This document shows positions 16,898-25,955 of a stretch of 64,000 bases of DNA, one piece after another. Positions within the stretch are counted from its first letter, which is position 1, and each line of letters starts with the position of its first letter. Position numbers and translations under genes: made by a program. Source of the DNA: Actinomycetota bacterium (GTDB lineage Bacteria; Actinomycetota; Thermoleophilia; Solirubrobacterales; Solirubrobacteraceae); assembly GCA_005884115.1 (NCBI GenBank), contig VAXW01000005.1, positions 1,054,001 through 1,118,000 on the forward strand. Reading direction: 5' to 3'. Under the pieces are notes generated by a model. It was not told the DNA's origin and did not search any database. It saw only the letters and a program-made list of their open reading frames with translations.

Positions 16898-17842
16898 CTA
16901 TAAGTGCAGTTGGGCATCGGCTGCCATGGCGGCGAACAGCAGCGCCAAATAGAGCAGCGAGAACAGGTACAGGCGCAGCGCCGACGCTCGGTCGGCGCGG
17001 CGGTAGAGGCGCGCGGCTGCCGCGATGAAGCCCACACCGAGAACCAGCGAGCACCCCAGGTAGACGGCCCCGAAGCCGCCGGCGCAGAAGGGCAGCTGGG
17101 TGACCGCGTAGAGGAGCACCGAGTACAGCAGGATCTGCCGCCGCGTCTCGGCCTCGCCACGCACCACCGGGAGCATGGGGACGCCGACGCGCTCGTAGTC
17201 GCTCTTCATGAGCAGCGAGAGCGCCCAGAAGTGGGGGGGCGTCCAGAAGAAGACGATGAAGAACAGGATCACCGCGGTGCCGCCAACCGACCCCCTCGCG
17301 GCGGCCCACCCCACCAGCGGGGGCACCGCGCCCGCGGCTCCCCCGATGACGATGTTCTGCGCCGTGCGGCGCTTGAGCACGGCGGTGTAGAGGACCACGT
17401 AGCCCAAGAAGCCGGCGAACGAGAGCGCGGCCGCCAGGGGGTTCACGGCCAGCGAGAGCTCGAGCAGCGACATGCACGCGAGGATGAGGCCGAACGTGAG
17501 CCCCGCGCGAGGCGAGACGCGGCCGGCCGGAATCGGTCGTGCGGCCGTGCGCTTCATGCGCGCGTCGATATCCCGGTCCAGCACGTGGTTCACCGCCGCC
17601 GCGCCTCCGGCCGACAGGTAGCCCCCGAGGCAGGTCAAGAGCACGAGCAGGGGCGAGGGATCGCCGGCCACGTACATGGTGCTGACGGTCGTCAACAGAA
17701 GCAGCGACTGGACCTTCGGCTTGGTCAGCTCGATGTAGTCGCCGAGCAGCTGGGCGAGGCGCGCGGGACGACCCTCCGCGGCCAGCTCGAAGGCGGGCGT
17801 CTCGAGCGCGGGGGCAGCCTGTGTCGTTCGCGCGAGGCTCAT
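16898..17842 (-). CDS. ctaB: Protoheme IX farnesyltransferase (heme O synthase)
   Basis: A UbiA-family membrane prenyltransferase of 314 residues that farnesylates heme B for the oxidase. The first Asp-rich motif is NHVLDRDIDARMKRTAARPIPAG, and the second loop has KSDYERVGVPMLPVVRGEAETRRQI. YIELTKPKVQSLLLLT is the usual first helix lead, and about nine hydrophobic segments follow. Its ATG overlaps the stop of the A1 subunit I by one base, tying heme supply to that oxidase. Confidence 0.95.
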   Translation of the reverse strand: MSLARTTQAAPALETPAFELAAEGRPARLAQLLGDYIELTKPKVQSLLLLTTVSTMYVAGDPSPLLVLLTCLGGYLSAGGAAAVNHVLDRDIDARMKRTAARPIPAGRVSPRAGLTFGLILACMSLLELSLAVNPLAAALSFAGFLGYVVLYTAVLKRRTAQNIVIGGAAGAVPPLVGWAAARGSVGGTAVILFFIVFFWTPPHFWALSLLMKSDYERVGVPMLPVVRGEAETRRQILLYSVLLYAVTQLPFCAGGFGAVYLGCSLVLGVGFIAAAARLYRRADRASALRLYLFSLLYLALLFAAMAADAQLHL

Positions 17843-19545
17843 CAGATGCCGATCTGCGTGGCTCCGGTCGGGACCGTGCTGCCGCCGCGGCTCGGGGCGC
17901 CGGAGCTGCGCCGCTCGACCTCGCGGCGGATGTCCTTCATCGGTTCAGCCGAGCGCACCTGGGGCACGACGTCGAAGTTGTTGGCCGGAGGGGGCGAGGT
18001 CGTGAACCACTCGAGCGTGTTTGCCTTCCACGGATCAGGTCCCGCGGTGACCCCGTGCGAGATGCTGCGCGCGACGTTGAGAATCGTCACCAGAACGCCC
18101 GCGCCGATCAAGAAGGAGCCGACCGTCGAGATCACGTTGTATAGCTGCAGGTGTCCCACCGGATCGTACTCGTACACCCGTCGTGGCATGCCGTCGAGGC
18201 CCATGACGTGCTGCAGCAGGAACGTGCACAGCACCCCGATGAACATCAGCGCGAAGCTCAGCTTGCCCAGGCTCTCGTTCAGCATGCGCCCGGTGATCTT
18301 GGGGAACCAGTAGTAGATCGCGGCGAAGACCGTGAACACCGAGCCGCCGATCAGCACGAAGTGCAGATGCGCGACCACGAAGTAGGTTTCGTTGACCTGC
18401 CAGTCGATCGGGAAGGTGGCCAGGAAGACACCCGAGAGACCCCCGATCACGAACAGCGCGATCCCGCCCACGCAGAAGATGAGCGGCGTCTTGAATTCGA
18501 CCGTCCCCCGCCACAGCGTGGCGATCCAGTTGAGCACCTTCACGCCGGTGGGCACCGCGATCAGAAACGAGCTGAGCATCACGAAGATGAGGATCGCCTC
18601 GGGTACCGGTGCGGTGAACATGTGGTGGGCCCAGGTGAGGAAGCCGAGGAACGCGATCGCGACGGTCGCGGCGGCGATCGCCTTGTAGCCGAAGATCGGC
18701 TTGCGCGCGAACACGGGCACGATCTCGGAGATCAGGCCGAAGCCCGGCAGCACCATGATGTAGACCTCGGGGTGGCCAAAGAACCAGAACAGGTGCTGCC
18801 ACAACAGCGCCGAGCCTCCGTTGGCGGCGTCGAAGAAGTGCGTGCCGAAGTGGCGATCGGTGAGCAGCATGGTGACGGCCGCTGCGATCACAGGTATCGC
18901 GAGGATGATCAGGACTGAGTAGGTGAGGATCGCCCACACGAACAGCGGCAGCCTGCCCCAGCTCATGCCGCGCGCGCGCATGTTGGCGATCGTCACGTAA
19001 AGGTTGATGGCGCCAAGGATCGAGGAGAGCCCGGTGAGGTGGATGAGGTAGATCCACGCGTCCTCGCCGCCGCTGGGCGAGTAGGTCGAGCTCGCGAGCG
19101 GCACCACGCTGGTCCACCCGGCTTCGGGCGGGTTGAAGAAGAGCGACGCGTAAAAGACGATCCCGCCGGTCAAGAGCAGCCAGTAGGAGAGAGCGTTCAG
19201 GCGCGGGAAGGCCACGTCGCGAGCGCCGATCATGAGCGGCACGAAGTAGTTGGCCAGGCCGGCCATCATCGGCACGACGAACAGGAAGACCATCGTCGTG
19301 CCGTGCATCGTGAACAGCTGGTTGTAGATCACCGGCGCGACCAGCGTGTTGTCCGGCGTGCCGAGCTGGAGGCGCATCATCAGCGCCTCGACGCCGCCGA
19401 GACAGAAGAACACGAACGTCGTGACCATGTAGAGGACCCCGATGCGCTTGTGGTCGGTGGTCGTGATCCAGCTCGTCCAGCCGCGCGCCTCGGGCGCGAT
19501 GCGGTCGGCGCTGACCTGGGGCAGTGGGGCTACGGCGGTTGCCAT
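17842..19545 (-). CDS. ctaD: Cytochrome c oxidase subunit I, A1-type
   Basis: A 567-residue heme-copper oxidase subunit I with the canonical core. Gly257-His-Pro-Glu260-Val-Tyr262 carries the D-channel Glu and the cross-linked Tyr. TWAHHMFTAP supplies two CuB His, AVPTGVKVLNW the K-channel Lys, GARDVAFPRLN the D-channel Asp, and HLHFVLIGG heme ligands. It differs from the A2 gene at 13121 in the Glu site and in lacking the two extra N-terminal helices. The order is coxB2-coxA1-ctaB. The C-terminal tail after PPPANNFD is short and polar. Confidence 0.95.
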   Translation of the reverse strand: MATAVAPLPQVSADRIAPEARGWTSWITTTDHKRIGVLYMVTTFVFFCLGGVEALMMRLQLGTPDNTLVAPVIYNQLFTMHGTTMVFLFVVPMMAGLANYFVPLMIGARDVAFPRLNALSYWLLLTGGIVFYASLFFNPPEAGWTSVVPLASSTYSPSGGEDAWIYLIHLTGLSSILGAINLYVTIANMRARGMSWGRLPLFVWAILTYSVLIILAIPVIAAAVTMLLTDRHFGTHFFDAANGGSALLWQHLFWFFGHPEVYIMVLPGFGLISEIVPVFARKPIFGYKAIAAATVAIAFLGFLTWAHHMFTAPVPEAILIFVMLSSFLIAVPTGVKVLNWIATLWRGTVEFKTPLIFCVGGIALFVIGGLSGVFLATFPIDWQVNETYFVVAHLHFVLIGGSVFTVFAAIYYWFPKITGRMLNESLGKLSFALMFIGVLCTFLLQHVMGLDGMPRRVYEYDPVGHLQLYNVISTVGSFLIGAGVLVTILNVARSISHGVTAGPDPWKANTLEWFTTSPPPANNFDVVPQVRSAEPMKDIRREVERRSSGAPSRGGSTVPTGATQIGI

Positions 19546-19563
19546 CTGGTCTTGCTCGCGCTC

Positions 19564-20400
19564 CTAGGGGTTTTCGACCTGGCCGGCGCCGGTCTGGGCG
19601 GAGAGCTTTGCCCGCGCCACCTTCGCCTGCGCGTTGGCTTCGCTGAGAAGCTTCTTCTGGTAGGCAAGCCACGCATCGAACTGCGCGGGAGGCACGGCCT
19701 TCACGGTCGCGATCATGCGCGCGTGGCTCCGCCCGCACAGAATCGCGCACTGTCCCCGGTAGATGCCAGGCTTTTTGATCTTGAACCAGGTGTAGCTGTG
19801 GTAGCCGGGGAGCGCCTGGAACTTGCCGCCCAGCGCGGGGATCCACCAGGAGTGCAGGACGTCGTCTGAGACGATGTCGAGCGTGACCGTCGTTTCGGTG
19901 GGCACGACCATCTGCTCGTACGAGTAGGGCGCGCCCAGCCCGTCCGGTTCGCTGGCGCCCGGGTAGACGAACTGCCAGATGTATTGGCGGCCGATGACGT
20001 TGATGCTCAGCGCCTTGCCGTTGGGCGGCAGCTTGCGGTCGATGCTCGCGTAAAGGCGCTCGCCGCCGGCGAGCTGGTCGCCGGCTGCGCTCGAGTTGCT
20101 CGGGTTTTCGATCGAGGAGAGCTTTGCGAACGTGAGCACCGCGAGCGCGATCAGGATCACGGCCGCGCCGATCGTCCAGCCGAGCTCCAGGCGCGTGTTG
20201 CCGCGGATCTGGGCCGCGACCGCCCCCTTGCGGGCGCGGAAGCGCACGAGCGCGTACAGGAGGCCACCCTCGACGAGCACGAAGACCACCAGCGCGATGT
20301 ACAGCGTGATCTTGTACAGGGAGTCGATGTGGTTCGCATTGGGCGAGCCGCCCGACTGCGGGGTGAAGAACGCAAGCGCTGCGGAGGAGAGCTGACCCAA
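19564..20400 (-). CDS. ctaC: Cytochrome c oxidase subunit II (A1 operon)
   Basis: 278 residues from a TTG start; two transmembrane helices (about 30-52 and 76-95) precede the CuA domain. Ligands are His in DVLHSWWIP and Cys218, Cys222, His226, Met229 in CAILCGRSHARM. As in the other subunit II, the usual Glu after the first Cys is missing (Ile220). IGRQYIWQFVYPG is the Trp-rich electron entry segment. The C-terminal 40 residues are Lys/Ala-rich and carry no heme c motif. It is the first gene of the A1 operon. Confidence 0.92.
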   Translation of the reverse strand: MGQLSSAALAFFTPQSGGSPNANHIDSLYKITLYIALVVFVLVEGGLLYALVRFRARKGAVAAQIRGNTRLELGWTIGAAVILIALAVLTFAKLSSIENPSNSSAAGDQLAGGERLYASIDRKLPPNGKALSINVIGRQYIWQFVYPGASEPDGLGAPYSYEQMVVPTETTVTLDIVSDDVLHSWWIPALGGKFQALPGYHSYTWFKIKKPGIYRGQCAILCGRSHARMIATVKAVPPAQFDAWLAYQKKLLSEANAQAKVARAKLSAQTGAGQVENP

Positions 20401-20477
20401 GGCGGCGGGGATTCTAGTCAGGCCCGGCGGCGATGCGTCTGGCGAGGCGCGCGCGCGGCGCTCCGGCTCGCGCCTCT

Positions 20478-21290
20478 CTAGCGCCCGGCGAAGCGCGGCG
20501 AGCGCTTCTGCGCGAACGCGATCGCGCCCTCGAGGAAGTCCTCGCTGCCCGACATCTCGCGCTGCAGCTGGGCCTCGAGCTCGAGCTGCTCGTCCATGCG
20601 CGCGTACAGCCAGTTGTTGAGCTGGCGCTTGCTACCCGCGTAGGAGCGAGTCGGCCCTGCCGCCAAGCGCTCAGCCAGCTCAGCCGTCTCGCTGGCGAGC
20701 TGCTCGTCCTCGACGACGCGGTTGATGAGCCCCCACTCGAGCGCCTTCGACGCGGGCACCCGCTCACCGAGCATCGAGAGCTCCGCGGCACGTGCCATGC
20801 CCACGCGCGTTGGCAGGAACAGCGAGGAGCCGCCGTCGGGCACGAGCCCGATGTTGACGAAGGCGAGCAGGAAGTAGGCGCTCTCGGCGGCGAGGATCAG
20901 ATCACAGCACAGCGCAAGCGAGCAGCCGATCCCCACGGCCGGTCCGTTCACCGACGCGATCACCGGCTTGGGCATTCGGCGAATGCCCTGCATGATCGGG
21001 TGGTAGCGCTCGGTCAGCGTGCGGTAGACGTCGGGGCGCCCGTCCTCGGTAGTCCAGCCGCCGCTGATGTCGGTCAGGTCGGCGCCCGAGGAGAACCCCC
21101 TTCCGGCGCCCGTGATGACGACGGCGCGCACCTCCTCGTCGGCGGCGAGTTCGTTCACCGTGGCCAGCAGGTCCTCGCCGAACTGGTGGTTCCACGCGTT
21201 CAGCTTCTCGGGACGGTTGAGCTCGATCGTGGCGGCTCCGCCCGCGCGGTGAACGTTGACGGTCTGTAGCTGGGTGCTCTGCTCGGTCAT
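20478..21290 (-). CDS. Enoyl-CoA hydratase/isomerase family protein
   Basis: A crotonase-fold enzyme of 270 residues. The oxyanion-hole segments are GAGRGFSSGADLTDI and VNGPAVGIGCSLALCCDLILAA. The second catalytic position reads GLVPDGGSSLFLPTRVG, where Asp replaces the Glu of true hydratases, as in PaaG-like isomerases. Hydratase versus isomerase activity is therefore open. It is divergent from the amidotransferase at 21371 and downstream of nothing obvious. Confidence 0.87.
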   Translation of the reverse strand: MTEQSTQLQTVNVHRAGGAATIELNRPEKLNAWNHQFGEDLLATVNELAADEEVRAVVITGAGRGFSSGADLTDISGGWTTEDGRPDVYRTLTERYHPIMQGIRRMPKPVIASVNGPAVGIGCSLALCCDLILAAESAYFLLAFVNIGLVPDGGSSLFLPTRVGMARAAELSMLGERVPASKALEWGLINRVVEDEQLASETAELAERLAAGPTRSYAGSKRQLNNWLYARMDEQLELEAQLQREMSGSEDFLEGAIAFAQKRSPRFAGR

Positions 21291-21370
21291 CGCTTTTCCT
21301 CCGATCGCGCGTCGTGGAGACCCGGCCGTCCTGCACCAGGACGCGGGGCGCAGGGGGTTGATCCTATGGT

Positions 21371-22126
21371 GTGAGAATGGATCGTCCCGTGATCGGCTTG
21401 TGCGCGGCCCTCGAGCAGGCGCAGTGGAGCGTCTGGGACCAGCAGGCCGTTCTGCTGCCGCGCAGCTACGTAGAAGCGGTGCAGCGCGCTGGCGGCATGG
21501 CCGTGATGCTCCCGCCGGACAGCCGCTCGGTCGATGACCCGGGCCAGGCGCTCGAGCTGATCGACGGCCTGCTGCTCGCCGGCGGCGCCGACATCGATCC
21601 CTCCTGCTACGGTCAGCAGCCCCGTGAGGAGATCGCGGTGACGACGCCCGAGCGTGACGTCTTCGAGATCGCGCTCGCCCGAGCGGCGATCGAGCGCGAC
21701 CTGCCCGTGCTCGGGATTTGCCGCGGGATGCAGCTCATAAACGTGGCCTGCGGCGGGACGCTCGAGCAGCACCTCCCCCAGCGCTTCGGCCATCACGAGC
21801 ACCGGCGGGTGCTGGGTTCCTTCGACGGCGCCGACCACGACGTGGAGCTGCGCGCCGAGACGCTCGCGATGCGCGTGGTAGGCGAGGCGCACCACGCGAC
21901 CAAGTCGCACCATCACCAGGGCGTCGACGAGCTTGGGGAAGGGCTGATCATCAGCGGCACATCAGCCATGGATGAGCTTCCGGAGGCGATCGAGCTGCCC
22001 GAACGCAGCTTCGTGCTCGGCGTTCAGTGGCATCCCGAGGCCGATGCGATGAGCCCGGTCGTCGGCGGGCTCGTGGCGGCGGCGCGTGCGCGCGTGGAGG
22101 CCTCCGCGCCGAGTCGCCGTTCGTGA
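21371..22126 (+). CDS. Class I glutamine amidotransferase-like hydrolase (peptidase C26)
   Basis: 251 residues of the gamma-glutamyl-GABA hydrolase (PuuD-like) family. The nucleophile is in GICRGMQLINVA (Cys near residue 118), the His/Glu pair in VQWHPEAD, and GLLLAGGADIDPSCYG is the family-specific loop. It likely cleaves a gamma-glutamyl amide in polyamine or related catabolism. Start is GTG at 21371, or ATG six bases later. Its stop overlaps the next gene's ATG (TGATG). Confidence 0.88.
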   Translation: MRMDRPVIGLCAALEQAQWSVWDQQAVLLPRSYVEAVQRAGGMAVMLPPDSRSVDDPGQALELIDGLLLAGGADIDPSCYGQQPREEIAVTTPERDVFEIALARAAIERDLPVLGICRGMQLINVACGGTLEQHLPQRFGHHEHRRVLGSFDGADHDVELRAETLAMRVVGEAHHATKSHHHQGVDELGEGLIISGTSAMDELPEAIELPERSFVLGVQWHPEADAMSPVVGGLVAAARARVEASAPSRRS

Positions 22127-23169
22127 TGCGAGGGCCGCTCGTGCGCGGCCGCGCGGACTCCAAGCGCGCCTGGCCGCCGCCGGGCCCAGACGTATACTGC
22201 GCGCCGGTGCGGCGGGCGAGTGCGATCCGAGCAACCGCCTGGAGCGTCGTGGCGATCGGAGTGGCGGCACCGCTCGTACGCAAGCGCGTGCGCACCCCGG
22301 CCATCATCCTGCAGGGCGCCGCGTTCGCCGCTCCGCTGGGGCTGTGCGTGGCGCTTCGTCGTTCGCGCGCGCGCGACGTGGCAGCCTGCTGCTTGCAGAT
22401 GTGGGCGTACGTCGCCGCGTACAAGTCACCACACGATGACGCCGCCGAGCAGGCGGCGCGCGTGCGCATCGCGTACCCGATCGTCGCCGACCGCGTGCTC
22501 GGGCTGGGCGAGCTGCCCACCGTCCGCCTGCAGCGCGCGCTCGCCCGCTCGGGACCGGACGGCCCGGTGTGGCGCGCGCTCGACGCGACGCTCGTGTGGG
22601 CGCACTGGGCGTGGTTCATGGTGCCCCACGGCTCGCTCGCGTTCATCCTCGTGCGCCATCCGGACCGCTTCCCGCGCGCAGCAGCGATCACCTACGCGGT
22701 GTTCGACGTGGGCGCGATGTTCTACTGGGTACTGCCCACAGCGCCGCCCTGGTACGCCGCGCTCTCCGGCGCTTCGGAGGGCGAGCAGGCCCCGGCCATC
22801 AAACCGGCGGTGCGGCGCATGATGGTCGAGTACGGTGAGACCTTCTGGGGGGATGGGTGGGGCCCCCTTTACAGTGTGTTCGGAGGCAATCCACTGGCTG
22901 CGATGCCCTCGCTGCACTTCGCCACATCCGTGACCGCCAGCCTACTTCTCGCCGAGGTGGGGATGGTCCCGAGTGCGCTCGTTGGCGCCTACACGCTGGT
23001 GCTCGGCTTCGCTCTCGTATACCTCGGCGAGCACTACCTCGTCGACCTGCTCGCCGGTGCCGCGCTGACGGCTGTCGCGTGGAGGTTGGCGCCCGGCTTC
23101 GCTCCGCTCGCGGCGCGCGTGCGCAGCGGCGTGGCGGCGCTCGAGTCGATGGCTCACGGAACGGCGTGA
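22126..23169 (+). CDS. PAP2-superfamily membrane phosphatase/phosphotransferase
   Basis: A 347-residue integral membrane protein. The PAP2 catalytic motifs are GGNPLAAMPSLHFATSVTAS (PS-x-H) and YLGEHYLVDLLAGA (H-x3-D), both near the C-terminal end as in PAP2_3/inositol-phosphoceramide-synthase-like proteins. About six hydrophobic helices are visible. It probably removes or transfers a phosphate head group of a lipid on the outer membrane face. The ATG at 22126 overlaps the upstream stop, though a GTG at 22207 is possible. Translation is coupled onward by GTGA to the next gene. Confidence 0.82.
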   Translation: MRGPLVRGRADSKRAWPPPGPDVYCAPVRRASAIRATAWSVVAIGVAAPLVRKRVRTPAIILQGAAFAAPLGLCVALRRSRARDVAACCLQMWAYVAAYKSPHDDAAEQAARVRIAYPIVADRVLGLGELPTVRLQRALARSGPDGPVWRALDATLVWAHWAWFMVPHGSLAFILVRHPDRFPRAAAITYAVFDVGAMFYWVLPTAPPWYAALSGASEGEQAPAIKPAVRRMMVEYGETFWGDGWGPLYSVFGGNPLAAMPSLHFATSVTASLLLAEVGMVPSALVGAYTLVLGFALVYLGEHYLVDLLAGAALTAVAWRLAPGFAPLAARVRSGVAALESMAHGTA

Positions 23170-24374
23170 GCGCCGTGAGCTGGAGGGCGATCGTCCACCG
23201 TGAGCAGCTCTCAGAGGGCGCCGGTACGGTCGCGCCGGGAGGATGGCAGGCGATCTCCCATCCTGGCTCAAGCGCGGCCGTGGATGAGATGCCGCGCGTC
23301 CTGCTCACGCGCAGGCGCGCGCTCGCGTTCGCGCTGTTCGTCCTCTCGGCGCTCGCCTTTCTGTACTTCGTGCTGCCGAAGCTCGCCGGCGTCAGCACGA
23401 CCCTGCACCGCCTCGAGCGCGGCAACACCTGGTGGATCATCCTCGGCGGGATGCTCGAGCTGCTCGCCTACAGTGGCTACGGGATCCTGTTCAAGACCGT
23501 GGTCGTTCGCGACAGCAGGCTGATCGGCTGGCGCGAGAACTACCTGATCACGATGGCGGGGCTCGCCGCCACGCGCCTGTTCGCGGCCGGCGGCGCCGGC
23601 GGGATCGCCCTGACGGCATGGGCGCTGCGCCGCTCGGGCATGGAGCCGCGCCTGGTCGCGTGCCGCATGGTCGCGTTCCTGGGGTTGCTGTACTCGATCT
23701 ACGCCGGTTCGCTGCTGCTCGACGGGGTCGGGCTCGGCATCGGCCTGTTGCCCGGAGGCGGCTCGTTCGCGATCACGATCGTGCCCGCGATCATCGCGGC
23801 CGTGCTGCTGGCGGTGGCAGGGTCGGTTGCGCTGCTGCCGGCGGACGTGGAGCGGCAGCTGCAGCGCTCGTCGTCGCGGTCGGGGCGCCTAGGGCGCTGG
23901 CTGGGACGTGCGGCGGCGGTACCCGGGCTGGTCGCCAGCGGCCTGCGCACGGCGATCCGCCTGATCCGGGCGCGCGAGCCGGGCCTGCTCGGGGCCATCG
24001 CCTGGTGGGGGTTCGACATGAGCGTGCTGTGGGCGATGTTCCACGCCTTCGGACAGCCGCCGCCCTTCACGGTGATCTGGATGGCGTATTTCGTCGGCAT
24101 GCTCGGCAACCTGCTGCCGCTCCCCGGCGGCGTGGGGGGTGTCGAGGGAGGCATGATCGGAGCATTCGCCGCGTTCGGCGTGGACTTCAACCTCACCGTG
24201 CTCGCCGTGCTCAGCTACCGAGGCATCTCGTTCTGGCTGCCCACGCTGCCGGGCGCGGTCGCCTACTTCCAGCTGCGGCGAACCGTCGCCCGCTGGCGCC
24301 AGAGCGAACGCTCGGGTGTCCCGGCGGAGCCACGGACAGGGCTGGGCGAAGCGCCGGCGGCGCTGCAGACGTAG
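23166..24374 (+). CDS. Lysylphosphatidylglycerol synthase transmembrane region (UPF0104) protein
   Basis: 402 residues with about eight transmembrane helices. The family signatures are AAGGAGGIALTAWALRRSGM and, near the end, GNLLPLPGGVGGVEGGMIGAF. There is no C-terminal lysyl-transferase domain, so this is the flippase-like or stand-alone form whose role is not settled. It starts at a GTG overlapping the stop of the PAP2 gene. The pairing with a PAP2 enzyme suggests a shared membrane-lipid task. Confidence 0.85.
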   Translation: MSAVSWRAIVHREQLSEGAGTVAPGGWQAISHPGSSAAVDEMPRVLLTRRRALAFALFVLSALAFLYFVLPKLAGVSTTLHRLERGNTWWIILGGMLELLAYSGYGILFKTVVVRDSRLIGWRENYLITMAGLAATRLFAAGGAGGIALTAWALRRSGMEPRLVACRMVAFLGLLYSIYAGSLLLDGVGLGIGLLPGGGSFAITIVPAIIAAVLLAVAGSVALLPADVERQLQRSSSRSGRLGRWLGRAAAVPGLVASGLRTAIRLIRAREPGLLGAIAWWGFDMSVLWAMFHAFGQPPPFTVIWMAYFVGMLGNLLPLPGGVGGVEGGMIGAFAAFGVDFNLTVLAVLSYRGISFWLPTLPGAVAYFQLRRTVARWRQSERSGVPAEPRTGLGEAPAALQT

Positions 24375-24385
24375 GGACGGCCAAG

Positions 24386-24419
24386 CTGACCCGCCTACGC
24401 TGAGGGCTCAGCGGGTCAG
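24386..24419 (+). terminator. Candidate terminator hairpin
   Basis: A perfect 9-base inverted repeat, CTGACCCGC ... GCGGGTCAG, with an internal 7-base repeat CGCTGAG/CTCAGCG sharing its edge, 12 bases after the operon stop at 24374. Only a short T run (GTTTGAG) follows, so intrinsic termination is plausible but not certain. Confidence 0.45.
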
Positions 24420-24511
24420 GTTTGAGCGTCTACCTCGGCGTCTGCCGCGGGGGCGATTCTTCGAGTCGGCGTGTCATGGCGTAGCTCTGATCGAGGCTAA
24501 GCTCTCGACCT

Positions 24512-24694
24512 GTGCCGAATCCGATCAGCCGCAATCAACAGTTCATCCTGTGGGTCATCACGGCCGCCGTCGGCTTGGGGATTGCGGATGCGCTCGACGC
24601 AAGCCTGTGGGGGAGTACCGGACTGGTTGCAGCCGTCGGGATGCTGATTGGAGTCGGCGCCGCGGCGTGGCAGCGACTGAGCCGCTCAAGCTGA
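24512..24694 (+). CDS. Small two-helix membrane protein
   Basis: 60 residues from a GTG: a polar start (PNPISRNQQF), helix 1 ILWVITAAVGLGIADAL, helix 2 STGLVAAVGMLIGVGAAAW and a basic end. No family recognised. The hydrophobic pattern is coherent, but the gene stands alone between a terminator-like hairpin and the trxB promoter. Confidence 0.4.
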   Translation: MPNPISRNQQFILWVITAAVGLGIADALDASLWGSTGLVAAVGMLIGVGAAAWQRLSRSS

Positions 24695-24710
24695 CCTACC
24701 CGCCAACCGC

Positions 24711-24716
24711 TATACT
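24711..24716 (+). promoter_or_regulatory. Candidate trxB -10 element TATACT
   Basis: CGCTATACTATAC stands out as an AT-rich island 64 bases before the trxB start. No strong -35 is seen at the right distance. The same CGCTATACTA string precedes lon on the other strand (53262-53267). Confidence 0.4.
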
Positions 24717-24779
24717 ATACAAAGTAAAGTAATGAGCGAACGTCGCATGCACGGAGTGGCGCGTTAGAAAGGAGAGCCC

Positions 24780-25940
24780 ATGAGCGAGGTCGAGAACGTG
24801 ATCATCGTCGGCAGCGGCCCCGCCGGCTACACGGCTGCGCTGTACACCGCCCGCGCGAACCTCAAGCCGCTCGTGGTGGAGGGCTTCGCCTGGGGCGGCC
24901 TCTTGCAGCAGACGACCGACGTGGAGAACTACCCGGGCTTCCCCGACGGCGTGATGGGGCCGGAGATGATGCAGAAGTTCCGCGACCAGGCCGAGCGCTT
25001 CGGCGCGCGGATGCTCACCGAGGACGCAGAGCGCGTGCAGCTGGCAGGGGAGCCAGGCGGCGTGCACAGCGTGTGGGTCGGCGGGACCGAGCACCGCGCG
25101 CGGACGGTCGTGCTGGCGATGGGCGCCGAGCACAAAAAGCTGTGCGTCGCGGGCGAGGAGGAGCTCGCGGGCCGCGGCGTCAGCTACTGCGCCACCTGCG
25201 ACGCCGCCTTCTTCAAAGATGCCTCGACGATCATCGTCGGTGGCGGCGACTCGGCCATGGAGGAGGCGATCTTCCTGTCGAAGTTCGCCTCCAAGGTCAC
25301 GGTCGTGCACCGCCGCGACGAGTTTCGCGCGTCGAAGATCATGCTCGAGCGCGCGCGCTCGATCGAGAACATCGAGCTCTTGACCCCCTACACCGTGACC
25401 GCGTTCCTGCCCGGGCAGGGTGGGGCCCTGGGGCGAGCCGAGTTGCGCAACGTCGAGACCGGCGAGCAGCGCGAGCTGACGGTCACGGGCGCCTTCATCG
25501 CGATCGGTCACGAGCCGCAGTCGGCGCTTGTCAAGGGCCAGGTGGACGTCGACGAGAACGGATACGTGATCACGCAGCAGCCCTCCACGCGCACCAGCAG
25601 GCCCGGCGTGTTCGCCGCCGGCGATCTCGTCGACCACACCTACCGCCAGGCGATCACGGCCGCCGGGTCTGGGTGCCAGGCCGCGCTGGACGCCGAGTGG
25701 TACCTGCGCGACACGCCCGAGGTCCCGACCCCGCAGGGCATGCCCGAGGGCGATCTCGCCGAGGCCCAGTGGGCGCCGGCGACGGCCCCCGCGTCGATGG
25801 CCCATGCGTCGACGGCTCCTGCGCCGACGGCCACGCCAGAGGCACCGCTGAGAAGCGCCAGTGCACGGGCGAGGACCCCGCGCTCGTGGGCGCAGGCCTT
25901 CCGCCGCGTGGCCTCCAGCCTCGTCCCGCGCCGGGCTTGA
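24780..25940 (+). CDS. trxB: Thioredoxin reductase with C-terminal extension
   Basis: NADPH-dependent flavoprotein that reduces thioredoxin. The FAD site is [20 protein letters not shown] (residues 8-27), the redox disulfide Cys137-Ala-Thr-Cys140-Asp, the NADPH site [16 protein letters not shown], and the second FAD motif [22 protein letters not shown]. The core ends near residue 310. A Pro/Ala/Thr-rich linker and a basic tail then run to 386, longer than typical TrxB. AAAGGAG lies 8 bases before the ATG. It converges on ogt. Confidence 0.95.
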   Translation: MSEVENVIIVGSGPAGYTAALYTARANLKPLVVEGFAWGGLLQQTTDVENYPGFPDGVMGPEMMQKFRDQAERFGARMLTEDAERVQLAGEPGGVHSVWVGGTEHRARTVVLAMGAEHKKLCVAGEEELAGRGVSYCATCDAAFFKDASTIIVGGGDSAMEEAIFLSKFASKVTVVHRRDEFRASKIMLERARSIENIELLTPYTVTAFLPGQGGALGRAELRNVETGEQRELTVTGAFIAIGHEPQSALVKGQVDVDENGYVITQQPSTRTSRPGVFAAGDLVDHTYRQAITAAGSGCQAALDAEWYLRDTPEVPTPQGMPEGDLAEAQWAPATAPASMAHASTAPAPTATPEAPLRSASARARTPRSWAQAFRRVASSLVPRRA

Positions 25941-25955
25941 GCGCCCACTCTGGGC

